Of a DNA stretch of 64,000 nt, positions 24,423 through 36,119 are shown in pieces. The notes under the pieces are model-generated. The model was not told where the DNA came from. It ran no database searches and saw only the letters and a program-made list of their open reading frames with translations. This stretch comes from Macrostomum hystrix. Taxonomy: Eukaryota; Platyhelminthes; Macrostomidae. The position numbers and the translations under genes were made by a program. The stretch lies in the NCBI GenBank assembly GCA_950097015.1, contig CATNEN010000038.1:2295501-2359500 (forward strand). The letters run 5' to 3'. The stretch's first letter is position 1. Every line of letters begins with the position of its first letter.

Positions 24423-27237
24423 GCTGACGAACGTTTTGCCCTCATAGCCGAGTGGTTCGATTCGCAGGCCGCCATTGTGCGCCGCTACCAGCTGCTCTAT
24501 TATGCCAACGATGGCACTGTCGAGATGTTCGACATAAAAAATCGGCGCTCCTTTTTGCGCCGAACCACCGTCGATAATCTGAAGCTGAGCGACCTCTTTG
24601 TTGGCAACACGGTCAACGTGCTGTCCCGGCAGCTCACATTTGTTGACTATGGCGACGAATTCACTAAGCGCCGATTGGGCCAGCGAACTGAGCGCACCTG
24701 CGCCCTGGTGAAGCCGGCCGCCTTCGCCAAGCTGGGAGCCATTCTGGAGGCCGCGCAAGCTGCCGGACTTGGCGTGGCCAACCTGCGCATGTGCCGCTTG
24801 GACAGGTGACTAAGCACAACTGCTCAAACTCTCTGTTCATAACTTCTTTTAATTGAAGCTTAAAACCCACAACTAAAAGCCCAACTTCTGCTTCATTGCG
24901 CAGAGCCGAGGCCTTGGAGTTCTACCGCGAGCACGAGGGAAAGTCTTTCCTGCCACAGCTGCTCAGCTCCATCACTTCCGGCCCAATCATGGCGCTTGAG
25001 CTGATGGGCCCGGATGCCGTGCAGGTAATTTTCTCATAAACCATTTGAGCTATGAGAAACAAAATTAAATCTGGCTCCGGCTGCTGTTAGACTTTAGATA
25101 CGTAGCTTAGTCGTGCGATTCTGTATCCGGGATCTGGGGATTGTGTATCTGGGATCTGGGGATTGTGATCTGGGATCTGGGGATTCTGTATCCGGGATCT
25201 GGGGATTCTGTATCTAGGATTTAGGGATTGTGTATCTGACATCTGGGGATTCTGTATCTGGTATCTGGCGATTGTGTATCTGGTATCTGGGGATTGTGTA
25301 TCTGGGATCTGGGGATTGTGTATCTGAGATCTGGGGATTCTGTATCTAGGATTTGGGGATTCTGTATTTGGGATCTGGGGATTCTGTATCTAGGATTTAG
25401 GGATTGTGTATCTGACATCTGGGGATTCAGTATCCGGGATCTGGGGATTCTGTATCTGGGATCTGGGGATTGTGTATCTGGGATCTGGGGATTCTGTATC
25501 TGGGATCTGGGGATTGTGTATCTGGGATCTGGGGATTGTGTATCTGGGATCTGGGGATTGTGATCTGACATCTGGGGATTCTGTATCTAGGATCTGGGGA
25601 TTCTGTATCTAGGATCTGGGGATTCTGTATCTAGGATTTAGGGATTGTGTATCTGACATCTGGGGATTCTGTATCTGGTATCTGGGGATTGTGTATCTGG
25701 GATCTGGGGATTGTGTATCTGAGATCTGGGGATTCTGTATCTAGGATCTGGGGATTGTGTATCTGGGATCTGGGGATTGTGTATCTAGGATTTGGGGATT
25801 CTGTATCTAGGATTTAGGGATTGTGTATCTGGGATCTCAGAATTAGGTATCTGGGATTAGAAAACTCAGTTATGACCATAATCTCACAGAATGACCACTG
25901 TGATTTTCGGTGGTTATGACTCTTTACTTCAATATAATGCAATGGTTGAGCCGTTGCAAAGTTATTTAACGATTTGCTAAGGTCCAAATAATGTTTTCGA
26001 GGCTTCCTAGCACACCAACCTGCTACAATATCTGAATTTGACTTGGTTTGTTTTTAGTGGAAAAATTCCATGACTTAGGCTTCCCAAAACTCAAAAACCA
26101 ATCCTCGTCCTTCGCCCCACCCCCACTCCGGCCGCAGGCATGGCGCAGTCTGATTGGCCCAACCGATCCGGCCAGGGCCCGCCAGGAGGCACCGAGCAGC
26201 CTGCGCGCCCGATTCGGCCAGGACGCCACCAACAACGCCGTCCACGGCTCCGATAGCGAGGCCAGCGCCGCCCGCGAGCTGGGCTTCTTTTTCCCAGCTG
26301 GCGGGCCGGCCAGGATTGCCAACACCTCCGGCGGCGGCGGCGGCAGCTGCACCTGCTGCCTGGTGAAGCCGCACTCTGTGGCCACCGGCTGTCTCGGCCA
26401 GATTCTGTCTGCCATCTCTGACGCCGGCTTCTCCATCAACGCCATGGCCATGTTCCGCCTGGACAAGACCAACGCCGAGGAATTCCTCGAGGTGTACAAA
26501 GGCGTGGTTGCCGAGTACAACTCCATGGTCATCGAGCTGACCTCCGGGCCCTGCGTGGCCCTGGAGATTGGCGGACCTGGCGACGTCTATAAAGAGTTTC
26601 GCGAGTTCTGCGGGCCAGCTGATCCGGTGGGTGTGGGATCATTATCACAGCAATAAATCCCACACGTGTCGTTAAAGGAATCCCATGTCTTAAAATGAGA
26701 ATCCCACAGGTGCCTAAAAAGGAATCCCATAGTGCCCGAAAAATATATTCCACAGGTGTCCAAAAATAAATCCCACAGGTGTCCAAATAGAAATCCCACA
26801 GGTGTCCGAAAAGAAATCCCACAGGTGCCTCAAAAAAGTACCAAAAGTGTCCGAAAAAGGAGTCCCACAGGTTTCTTACCACAGGTATCCAAAAAATGCC
26901 ACACTTTCCGAAAAAAGAGACCCACCGGTGTTCTCAAAACGGGAATCCCACAGGTGTCCGAGAAGATAAATCCTACACGTTTCTAAAAAGGAAACCCCAT
27001 ACCCAGAATAGCAGAACAGTTCCGTCAGCAGGTGTTATCTATCATAATTACATGCTGTCGATATGAAACAGTATTTTCCGCACCCCACCCCGCCAGGAAA
27101 TCGCTCGCCATCTGAGGCCGCGCACTCTGCGCGCCAGATTCGGCAAGGACAAGGTGCAGAACGCGGTGCATTGCACAGACCTGCCCGAGGACACCCAGCT
27201 GGAGGTGCAGTACTTCTTTGACATCCTGGACAAGTGA
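24423..27237 (+). CDS. NME7: NME7, nucleoside diphosphate kinase 7 (first exon missing)
   Basis: NDPK-family protein of centrosomes and cilia, associated with the gamma-tubulin ring complex and axonemal microtubules. Four exons: 24423-24805, 24904-25024, 26138-26626 and 27097-27237, phases 2, 0, 0, ending LDK-stop; 377 residues. An N-terminal DM10 domain ([29 protein letters not shown]) is followed by two NDPK domains. The first has the active-site-like [15 protein letters not shown]; the second opens [11 protein letters not shown] and carries [16 protein letters not shown] and [11 protein letters not shown]. Both catalytic histidines are present. The family usually begins with only a few residues before ERF, so a very small first exon upstream is expected; it was not fixed. 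Two introns are largely minisatellite. Confidence 0.92.
25120..25850. repeat. Minisatellite, 22-nt unit, about 33 copies (NME7 intron)
   Basis: The unit includes GTATCTGGGATCTGGGGATT. Variants (AGGATTTAGGG, GACATCTGG) recur in order, showing block duplication. It shares a core with arrays in dynamin and AMT. Confidence 0.94.
26650..26990. repeat. Minisatellite, about 23-nt unit (NME7 last intron)
   Basis: The unit is roughly AATCCCACAGGTGTCCAAAA, about 14 imperfect copies, starting about 25 nt after the donor CCG|GTGGGT. Each typical unit contains CACAGGTGT, resembling an exon-intron joint. Confidence 0.88.
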
Positions 27238-27558
27238 AGGCCTTGTCGCTAATTGCTTTAACCGCAGGATTTTTTATTTATCGATGGACATTTTCTAAGA
27301 AACTATTTAAGAAAATCTGCTTTATAAACAGCCAGCAAGTTGAGGTTTTTCAGAAATGAATTGTGCATGATGGCAAAATCTCAAATAATTATGTGGGTTA
27401 TATCAGCATTACAGTCTACTCAACATTGGCTGGTCCTTGGCCTTATTTGTGTATTTCTGTAGCTAAAACTGTTACATGCTGCAAGCCGTGGTGTTTGATA
27501 ACTGTTTGACAATTATATATTTATGTTTCTTATTCTCACGGTATATCTGAAGTGACAA

Positions 27559-27564
27559 AAATAA
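27559..27564 (+). terminator. Probable NME7 poly(A) signal AATAAA
   Basis: Canonical hexamer about 320 nt after the NME7 stop, followed by T-rich sequence. A second AATAAA lies near 27605. Confidence 0.5.
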
Positions 27565-27609
27565 ACTAACTAATTTCAGCCGTCCGCTACATATCTGTTT
27601 TATTAAATA

Positions 27610-28340
27610 AAAAATTATCTACTTATAATATTAAAAATATCGACCGCTTGCTTATTTACTACTCCGCATACAAAACGAGGCTGTAAAGCAATGATTAAAG
27701 CTTTAACAGTAGAACTACCAATGGGCGGAGGCCCCATGACAATAATTTGAGCAGCACCCGAACGTAACAGCGCAAGCACACAAAGTTTAAGAACACGGGC
27801 CAAATTTTTGTTGCGCATCTTCTGAAACATGAATCAAGTCGCCAGCTCTTCAGGCCGTCGAAATATTTAATATTTCTGGCCCAAGGCGGATTTCGCGTGT
27901 CGGCGCTAGTGTATTTCATACACCCCTATACACAAATTTGCACTGCGCCTGAGTACGGCCTTGCCAGGCCTCCAAAATGTATCGGCATGTCACCCAAATG
28001 TGCCTGCATCATCTCCGTCCTCGGTGGTCACCTACCTTTATTCTTGACGGACTGCTGGACCTTCAAGGCCTACAAATAGGCCACGTCAATGGACGCCCTG
28101 ACGCGAATTTCTCCAGATTCACTCATCAAGCCTAAATATTAGGCGCAGCTCAACCACAGTACACCATTGCCTAGTCTGTCAACCAATCAGTCGCTACTCA
28201 ACCCTGTTAGCATTCAGGTGCTGCCAAAAAAATTTTGGGGAGGGGAATTCAGCCCCTTGTTATAAAAACGGGCGGCAAAATGTCTTAGTGTTAATTATAA
28301 ATCTGGGCTGTAGTTGACTCCAGTCCATGGCATAAAGCAG
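27610..28340. other. Intergenic, nothing firm
   Basis: A minus-strand frame at 27830-27615 reads AAQIIVMGPPPIGSS, faintly like a transposon-borne esterase fragment, too weak to call. Confidence 0.3.
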
Positions 28341-28344
28341 AGGT

Positions 28345-28650
28345 TGTAGCCTAGTGGTTAGGGCGTCGGACTCACGACTTGAAGGTCGGGGGTTCGATTC
28401 CCGACTCCACTGGAACAATTTGCGTCCTTTAGCAAGACACTTAACTCTGCATTGCTTCAGTTCACCCAGCTGTTAAATGGGTACCAGCATCAGCTGGGAT
28501 AATTGAAGGTGGGTGTGGCGTCCCCCCAGTCCGTGGACTGAACAGCTGTACGCAGCCTTCAGATGCGCCGCGCATTAGCTGCGGCTGCACATCTGGCCCA
28601 ATTGGGGCAGGTGTAATCAATTATTATTAATTATTATTATTATTATGGAC
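28345..28650 (+). mobile_element. SINE family A, best copy
   Basis: tRNA-derived head with A box TAGCCTAGTGG and B box GGTTCGATTCC, a D-arm and T-arm that can pair, but a poor acceptor stem, so not a working tRNA gene. A central block follows (AAGACACTTAACTCTGCATT, CACCCAGCTGTTAAATGGGT), then a body ending in an (ATT)n tail. Related copies are at 33725 (plus) and 59320-59555 (minus). RNA polymerase III transcription and LINE-driven mobility are known for such elements. Confidence 0.85.
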
Positions 28651-28654
28651 TGAA

Positions 28655-29100
28655 CAGCTCGCTGTACTCTGGCTGTTTAAATCTCTATCAAAGCAATTCT
28701 TTTAGACTCAAAACTGAGAAAAAATGCTAACGAGCTTCTCAAGGCTTTGTTTGAAATCATGAAACTTTCAGCAAAATCAAAGTTTCAACTTGACTCTTGG
28801 TGTAATTTTTAGAAGGAATAATCAAATCAGCGCAGTTAAGTAATGAAATACTGCTCATGCGGTGCCAATCAATAATGCCTGCACAATCGATGCGATCGTA
28901 AACTGACAGAAAACAGAACGAACGATACCACAGAATACATGATTTTAGTAGTTTTGTGATTGGCTAGAAAACAGTGACGAGTGAGCTAAGAATGATAAAT
29001 TACTGGAATATATCTATTGGGTCTAAATCACTGAGCACAAAGTTAATAATGGTTGATGATCTGAAAAATTATATGGAAGGATTCTATATACAATAAACAA
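28655..29100. other. Intergenic, nothing recognised
   Basis: No exon, array or RNA gene is visible. Confidence 0.35.
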
Positions 29101-29114
29101 AGAGTTCTGTAACT

Positions 29115-29505
29115 TGCATCTGGGATCTGGGGATTCTGTATCTGGGACTGGGATCTTGGGATGTGGGGATTTTTCATCTGGGATCTATAGGGATTCTGGG
29201 ACCTGGGGATCTATAGGGATTCTGGGATATGAGCATCTGGGACCTGGGGATTCTGTGTCTGGAGATCAATATATATGGATTCTGGGATCTGAGGATCTAC
29301 AGGGATTCTGTCTTCTGGGATCTGAGGATCTGGGGATCTAGGATCTGGGGATTCCGTCTGTGATCTGAGATGATGGATCTGAGGATCTACAGGGATCTGG
29401 GGATCTGGGATCTGGGGATCTGGGATCTGGGGATCTGGGATCTGGGAATCTGGGATCTGGGGATCTAGGATCTGGGGATTCCGTATCTGTGATCTGAGAT
29501 TATCT
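29115..29505. repeat. Irregular array on a GATCTGGG core
   Basis: Short units (GATCTGGGATCTGGG and longer versions with ATAGGGATTCTG) in mixed order. Less homogeneous than its relatives at 25.1 and 30.5 kb. Confidence 0.88.
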
Positions 29506-29754
29506 ACCTGAGTATTATAAAGCATGGCGTATAATTCGATAGATTAGTATTTTGGATTCTGATTTTTAGTGCATGCCCTTATTAGTAGATAGCTATGAAT
29601 GTTGTAGAAAACCGAAGAATTTCATAGTGACTAAAACACCAGACTATCAGAGATTGAATTAATGTACGAGCAATTACTATTATAGTTGGAAAATGAATGT
29701 CAAATGACACAAAGGCACCTGTATGTGGCGCTAAATTCGGAGGTACACACATCT

Positions 29755-29955
29755 TTCACAGATCATAAGTACAGATCATGAGCACAGATCATGAGCACAG
29801 ATCATGAGCACAGATCATGAGCACAGATCATGAGCACAGATCATGAGTACAGATAATGAGCACAGATCATGAGTACAGATAATGAGCACAGATCATGAGC
29901 ACAGATCATGAGCACAGATCATGAGCACAGATCATGAGTATAGATAATGAGCACA
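29755..29955. repeat. Minisatellite, 13-nt unit, about 15 copies
   Basis: The unit is GAGCACAGATCAT with few changes. It stops at the AMT stop codon, so it lies in the 3' untranslated or flanking region of AMT. Confidence 0.93.
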
Positions 29956-29958
29956 GCT

Positions 29959-32900
29959 CTAAACTGATCTGACGCCGCCGGTGTAGTAGGTTGCCGGAAG
30001 GAACGGCATCTTGGCAACAATGCCGCGGTATTTTTTTCCTCGAATCTCCAGCCGCACCGGCTGACCGACGGTCGCATTCTCGCGTCTCAGGTAACCCATG
30101 GCAACCGGCTGGTTCAGGCTGGGGCTCATGCAGCCGCTGGTAATGACACCGATGGCTGGTTGAAGGGATGATTAACAAGTTAATAAGAGGTCAGTTATTG
30201 ATCCAATCTGGGAGATATCAGGGTACTGAAAAGACAGTAAATCCCGATCTGAGAACAATGAGAACACAATTATCCCCTTCTGAGAACAATGAGAACAAAG
30301 TTATCCCTATCTGAGTCAGTTGAACCACGCAACTTAAACTTACGATCGTCACCGGCGCCTTCGGCGAAGACGGCCGCGCCGTGTCGAGCCGGAGGGCCTT
30401 CGAGGCCCAGCAGACCCACTCGGCGGATCTCCGGCTGGGCTGAGGCGGCCGCGGCCAGCTGCTGACTGCCGAGGAAGGCCTCAGAGCCGCGTTCGCGGGC
30501 CTCTTCTCGACGCCGTTTTGAGATGGTCCACATGAGGCCCGCCTCGACCTGTAGGAATTATATGGGATCAGGATCTGGGATCAGGATCTGGGATCAGGAT
30601 CTGGGATCAGGATCTGGGATCAGGATCTGGGATCAGGATCTGGGATCAGGATCTGGGATCAGGATCTGGGATCAGGATCTGGGATCAGGATCTGGGATCA
30701 GGATCTGGGATCAGGATCTGGGATCAGGATCTGGGATCAGGATCTGGGATCAGGATCTGGGATCAGGATCTGGGATCAGGATCTGGGATCAGGATCTGGG
30801 ATCAGGATCTGGGATCAGGATCTGGGATCAGGATCTGGGATCAGGATCTGGGATCAGGATCTGGGATCAGGATCTGGGATCAGGATCTGGGATCAGGATC
30901 TGGGATCAGGATCTGGGATCAGGATCTGGGATCAGGATCTGGGATCAGGATCTGGGATCAGGATCTGGGATCAGGATCTGGGATCAGGATCTGGGATCAG
31001 GATCTGGGATCAGGATCTGGGATCAGGATCTGGGATCAGGATCTGGGATCAGGATCTGGGATCAGGATCTGGGATCAGGATCTGGGATCAGGATCTGGGA
31101 TCAGGATCTGGGATCAGGATCTGGGATCAGGATCTGGCATCAGGATCTGGGATCAGGATCTGGGATCAGGATCTGGGATCAGGATCTGGGATCAGGATCT
31201 GGGATCAGGATCTGGGATCAGGATCTGGGATCAGGATCTGGGATCAGGATCTGGGATCAGGATCTGGGATCAGGATCTGGGATCAGGATCTGGGATCAGG
31301 ATCTGGGATCAGGATCTGGGATCAGGATCTGGGATCAGGATCTGGGATCAGGATCTGGGATCAGGATCTGGGATCAGGATCTGGGATCAGGATCTGGGAT
31401 CAGGATCTGGGATCAGGATCTGGGATCAGGATCTGGGATCAGGATCTGGGATCAGGATCTGGGATCAGGATCTGGGATCAGGATCTGGGATCAGGATCTG
31501 GGATCAGGATCTGGGATCAGGATCTGGGATCAGGATCTGGGATCAGGATCTGGGATCAGGATCTGGGATCAGGATCTGGGATCAGGATCTGGGATCAGGA
31601 TCTGGGATCAGGATCTGGGATCAGGATCTGGGATCAGGATCTGGGATCAGGATCTGGGATCAGGATCTGGGATCAGGATCTGGGATCAGGATCTGGGGTC
31701 TGGGATCAACAACTTACCGGTGTCCTGGTCTCATCTATATCGTTGCCATAGAGACACAATCCGGCCTCCAGCCGCAGCGAGTCCCTGGCACCCAGGCCAA
31801 TGGGTTTGACCAGGTGGTTATCGAGCAGTGCGTGAGCCACCTTCATGGCGCCATCAGTTGGCACGGAGATCTCAAAGCCGTCCATACCAGTGTAGCCGCA
31901 TCTGTGGGAGTAGATTAGGCCAATTGTGCTCTGGTTGCTGCAATGCCAATATGAACCCATAGAAACGGGAAGTGCACCTGGTGACGCGGCACTCGGGCAC
32001 ACCAAAGACGGTGACATATCGACCGTGCATAAATGGCAAATCTTTCAGATCGAATCCGGCGATTCCCTTAGCCAGAACTTGTGCTGCCTTGGGTCCCTGC
32101 AGAGCCATCAGAGCCGCTTGAATGTACTCGATGCGAACATCCAGAGCCCTGGCCTGCAGAACGGATAGACAGGTTGCTCAGGAGGCGCAAAATTGAGCCA
32201 AAATTGCATTTTTTCGGAAACCCACCTGAAACACGCCGACCCAGTGGTCCAGGTGGGCGCGAATCTTCTCTGCGCAGCCGGCATTGGTCACCAGGTAGAA
32301 GTGCGGCTCGTGACACCGGCTGACAATCAGGTCGTCCATGATGCGACCCTGACTATTAAGAAATAGCGACAGGCAGGCCTACAATGCATTGGGCAAGTCT
32401 TGAAAGCGGTAGCTAACGAAATCCATGCGCACATGGGGTGGTGGGTGCAGTTTGGATGGTGTACCATGCGCACATGGCTGGTGGGTGCACCATGCGCAAA
32501 TGGGGAGGTGGGTGCAGTTTGGATGGTGTACCATGCGCACATGGCTGGTGGGTGCACCATGCGCACATGGGGTGGTGGGTGCAGTTTGGATGGTGTACAA
32601 TGCACATATGGGGTGGTGGGTGCAGCTAAAAAATAGCGGCGCACACCTGACCCGGTGCCAGCGCGTTCACGTCGGCCACGGTGAGGTAAGACACCAGGTG
32701 GTTCCTGTTGATTCCGCACACTCGGAGCTGCTGCATGTGGCTGACATCAAACAGGCCGGCGCTGTCCCTGGCGTGCTTGTGTTCAGCCACAATGCCACCG
32801 GTGTACTGCACGGGCAGCGAGTGTCCTGAGAACTCGACCATCCGGCCGCCGTTCTCCAGGTGCAGATCATACAGCGGGGTCCGCTTGGCAGCGGCGATCT

Positions 32901-32976
32901 TTGCGGAGAGGCGCCGTGAAGCTGGACAGAACCTCAGCGGCATAGCGCCGCACTGACGGAAGGCGCGGCTCAACAT
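29959..32976 (-). CDS. AMT: Aminomethyltransferase, glycine cleavage T-protein
   Basis: Mitochondrial enzyme that transfers the aminomethyl carbon from lipoyl H-protein to tetrahydrofolate, releasing ammonia. Six exons: 32976-32647, 32348-32226, 32153-31978, 31901-31718, 30548-30344, 30155-29959. The total is 1215 nt, 404 residues, close to the human 403. The N-terminus ([19 protein letters not shown]) is Arg-rich like a targeting peptide. Family motifs: [32 protein letters not shown] with the catalytic Asp, LALQGPxAAQ-type segment, [32 protein letters not shown] and a C-terminal [11 protein letters not shown]. About ten residues usually found just before DDLIV are absent at the exon 1-2 junction. 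Convergent with NME7. Confidence 0.93.
30555..31705. repeat. Homogeneous 13-nt minisatellite filling AMT intron 4
   Basis: About 88 copies of GGGATCAGGATCT with one visible internal variant (GGCATC near 31137). The intron is 1169 nt and almost all of it is array, starting about 12 nt from the donor and ending about 7 nt from the acceptor. Thirteen units of three-frame shift contain no stop, so a 428-codon pseudo-protein appears on the plus strand. Confidence 0.97.
32405..32630. repeat. Composite array of alternating 41- and 26-nt units (AMT intron 1)
   Basis: Units share ATGCGCACATGG and GGTGGGTGCA; long units add GTTTGGATGGTGTACC. The array begins about 20 nt from the donor of AMT exon 1. 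Confidence 0.9.
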
Positions 32977-33104
32977 CGCAATGGGATTGGTCCGATTCCA
33001 GTCGGCTTGAGTAGGGATCCGGGATGTTTATCTACCTCGCTGAAATATGGGCCATAATAACAATGTCCTGGATACACGTTCGAGTGCGTCACACCTAGTG
33101 GGAT

Positions 33105-33660
33105 GTGCGAAGTGGGATATATACCGAATTGGGATGTGCGAAGTGGGATATATCCCGAATTGGATGTGTGAAATGGGACATATCCCGAATTGGGATGTGT
33201 GAAATAGGACATATCTCGAATTGGGATGTGTGAAATAGGACATATCCCGAATTGGGATGTGTGAAATAGGACATATCCCGAATTGGGATGTGTGAAATGG
33301 GACATATCCCGAATTGGGTTGTGTGAAATAGGACATACCCGAATTGGGATGTGTGAAATGGGACATATCCCGAATTGGGTTGTGTGAAATAGGACATATC
33401 CCGAATTGGGTTGTGTGAAATAGGACATATCCCGAATTGGGATGTGTGAAATAGGACATATCCCGAATTGGGTTGTGTGAAATAGGACATATCCCGAATT
33501 GGGTTGTGTGAAATAGGACATATCCCGAATTGGGTTGTGTGAAATGGGACATATCCCGAATTGGGTTGTGTGAAATAGGACATATCCCGAATTGGGTTGT
33601 GTGAAATAGGACATATCCCGAATTGGGTTGTGTGAAATGGGACATCACAAAGTGCGATGT
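33105..33660. repeat. Minisatellite, 31-nt unit, about 17 copies, upstream of AMT
   Basis: The unit includes GTGTGAAATAGGACATATCC and CGAATTGGGAT. It starts about 130 nt upstream of the AMT start codon, in the promoter/5' UTR zone. Three minus-strand frames are open across it, giving three spurious 200-codon frames. Confidence 0.95.
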
Positions 33661-33724
33661 GCGAAGTGGGACATATCCAAATTAGGATGTGCGAAGTGGG
33701 ATGAAAAGTGACGAACCCCAAAAA

Positions 33725-33995
33725 CTACGATAGGTAGCCTAGTGGTTAAAAGCTATGGACTTCTGACCGATGGGTCGGGACTCGGGGGAGTTAGAATCTC
33801 AGCACTTAAATCCCAATCACTTTAGCTCACCCAGCTGATAATTTGCTACCAGCATCAGTTGGGGAAGACATAGGGTTGGGAACGGCGGTTTCACAGTCCA
33901 TGGACCGAACAGTTGTACACAATCTTTAGGTGCGCCTTTGAATCGGTGCGGTTGCGTCATCCGACCCAACTGGGTAAGACGCCATTTTTTATCTA
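33725..33995 (+). mobile_element. SINE family A, diverged copy
   Basis: Head GTAGCCTAGTGGTTA, a decayed B box, then AGCTCACCCAGCTGATAATT, CCAGCATCAGTTGGG, CAGTCCATGGACCGAACAG and a 3' body colinear with the 28.3 kb copy. Confidence 0.78.
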
Positions 33996-33999
33996 CCTG

Positions 34000-35040
34000 A
34001 AACTAAATGGGGGGTTGTGTCATTCCCTAAAACCAAATGCCTAGATTCGAACAGGAATTACAAATGTTGGAGAACTGCAACTTGCAAATAATTTCAGAGC
34101 TTAAGCAGACAGTTTCTGATCACGTTAAAGAGAATCTCAAAGAGATTCTGAAGCCCTAGCACAGGTAAAAATGACAGATTTAATAATTTTCCACTATTTT
34201 ATTATTCAGACAAAAATTGCCGAAATTGAAAACATTGGAGACAACAAAGACAATTTTAACTTGTCTATGAACTGCGAATTAAAATCATAGCTTTTTGTTG
34301 CTGAACACACACACTCGAGACGCAATGCAGGGTAAAAAATGAAAAACTAAATAAAATTAAACAAAAGAAAATGAGTGACTCATGTAGATCTACTTTCCTG
34401 CATAAGTAGTATGCAGCGAGTCTGTCTGTAACGAACCTGTTGCTATATGAATCGGAAACTATGATTATTGGCTAGTTACACAATTACGAGTACATAGTGA
34501 AAGTTTACATAAGCCTTCTAAGTGCTTACATAAGCGCCGAAATCTAACACGAATGAATGGGCACAGTGGCCTATCCAATACACTGCAAACTTTGCATGCA
34601 TTGGTGTCGATGGTTCGATCCCAAATTACACCCTTTTGTGGCAATCTGAAAAGAAAATGGATTAACAGACCGATAATCTGAAGGGAAGTGGAAAAACAGA
34701 GATAATATGATGGGAATAGGGATAGCAGACTGAATGTCTAAAGGGAAGTGGGATTTTAACATGTGAAAATGTTATGGAAAGCGGGATACACAGACGGACA
34801 GACGAAAGGACCATATATATGACTTAAAAAAGTCAAAACGAATGCAATTCGGAGTTGAATGCAGAGTTAAATAAGTTACCGCATAAGCCAAAGTCGCATT
34901 TTAAGCAGTAATGATCAGCAGATAATTTTTCGCCCAAACGCACAACTTTTAAATGAAAAGTTTTATAGAAAGAAGAATCTGAACTCGAAATTTGTCTTAC
35001 ATTCCCGATTAAATTAGGTAGCACTGGGACGCAATATTAA
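34000..35040. other. Intergenic, nothing recognised
   Basis: AT-rich, no supported exon, RNA or array. Confidence 0.35.
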
Positions 35041-35044
35041 TTAG

Positions 35045-36065
35045 TATTAGGGCAGTTTCCTTCCAGCAAATTCTTGAGAAATTTCCTGCCAGTTGATTCT
35101 TGGGCAAATTCCTGTCAGCTTACTCTTAGTTTAAACAAAAAAGGGTTTTTGGAGAGTTTACTTTTAGCTGATTCTTAGGCAGATTCCTACAAGTTAATTC
35201 TTGGGCAGATTCCCTCGAGTTAATTCTTGGGCAGATTCCTTCGAGTATAGTCTTGGGCAGATTCCTTCGAGTAAAATCTTGGACAGATTCCTTCGAGTTA
35301 ATTCTGGGGCAGATTCCCTCGAGTTAATTCTTGGGCAGATTCCTTCGAGTATAGTCTTGGGCAGATTCCTTCGAGTAAAATCTTGGACAGATTCCTTCGA
35401 GTTAATTCTGGGGCAGATTCCCTCGAGTTAATTCTTGGGCAGATTCCTTCGAGTAAAATCTTGGACAGATTCCTTTGAGTTAATTCTTGGACAGATTCCT
35501 TTGAGTTAATTCTTGGACAGATTCCTTTGAGTTAATTCTTGGACAGATTCCTTCGAGTTAATTCTTGGACAGATTCCTTCGAGTTTATTCTTGGACAGAT
35601 TCCTTCGAGTTAATTCTTGGGCAGATTCCTTCGAGTTAATTCTTGGACAGATTCCTTCGAGTTAAATCTTGGACAGATTCCTTGGAGTTAATTTTTGGGC
35701 AGATTCGTTCGAGTTTATTCTTAAGCAGATTCGTTCGAGTTTATTCTTGGACAGATTCCTTCGAGTTAATTCTTGGGCAGATTCCTTCGAGTTAATTCTT
35801 GGACAGATTCCTTCGAGTTAAATCTTGGACAGATTCCTTGGAGTTAATTTTTGGGCAGATTCGTTCGAGTTTATTCTTAAGCAGATTCGTTCGAGTTTAT
35901 TCTTGGACAGATTCCTTCGAGTTAATTCTTGGGCAGATTCCTTTGAGTTAATTCTTAAGCAGATTCCGTTGAGTTAATTCTTAAGCAGATTCCTTTCAGT
36001 TAATTCTTGGGCATATTCCTATGAGATAAATCTTGGGCAGATTCCTTCGAGTTAAGACTTCGGCA
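35045..36065. repeat. Minisatellite, 26-nt unit, about 39 copies
   Basis: The unit includes CAGATTCCTTCGAGTTAATT and CTTGGG or CTTGGA. Blocks of several variant units recur in the same order (35.21-35.44 kb; 35.65-35.95 kb), showing duplication of multi-unit segments. Confidence 0.94.
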
Positions 36066-36119
36066 GCTTTCCTAAAAAACTATTTGGAGGCAGATACCTT
36101 CCAGTTGATTATTCGGCAG

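Noticed and set aside
27615-27919. Possible esterase-like gene on the minus strand
   Set aside because: Only a short frame with one suggestive motif; no exon structure or neighbouring transposon domains.
28345-28420. tRNA gene
   Set aside because: A and B boxes and D/T arms are present, but the acceptor stem does not pair and SINE body sequence follows.
30523-31809. 428-codon open frame rich in [11 protein letters not shown]
   Set aside because: It is the 13-nt AMT intron array read in frame; periodicity and position inside an intron exclude a gene.
32970-33721. Three overlapping 200-codon frames (HFTQPNSGYVLF type)
   Set aside because: Products of a stop-free 31-nt repeat, open in all three minus frames.
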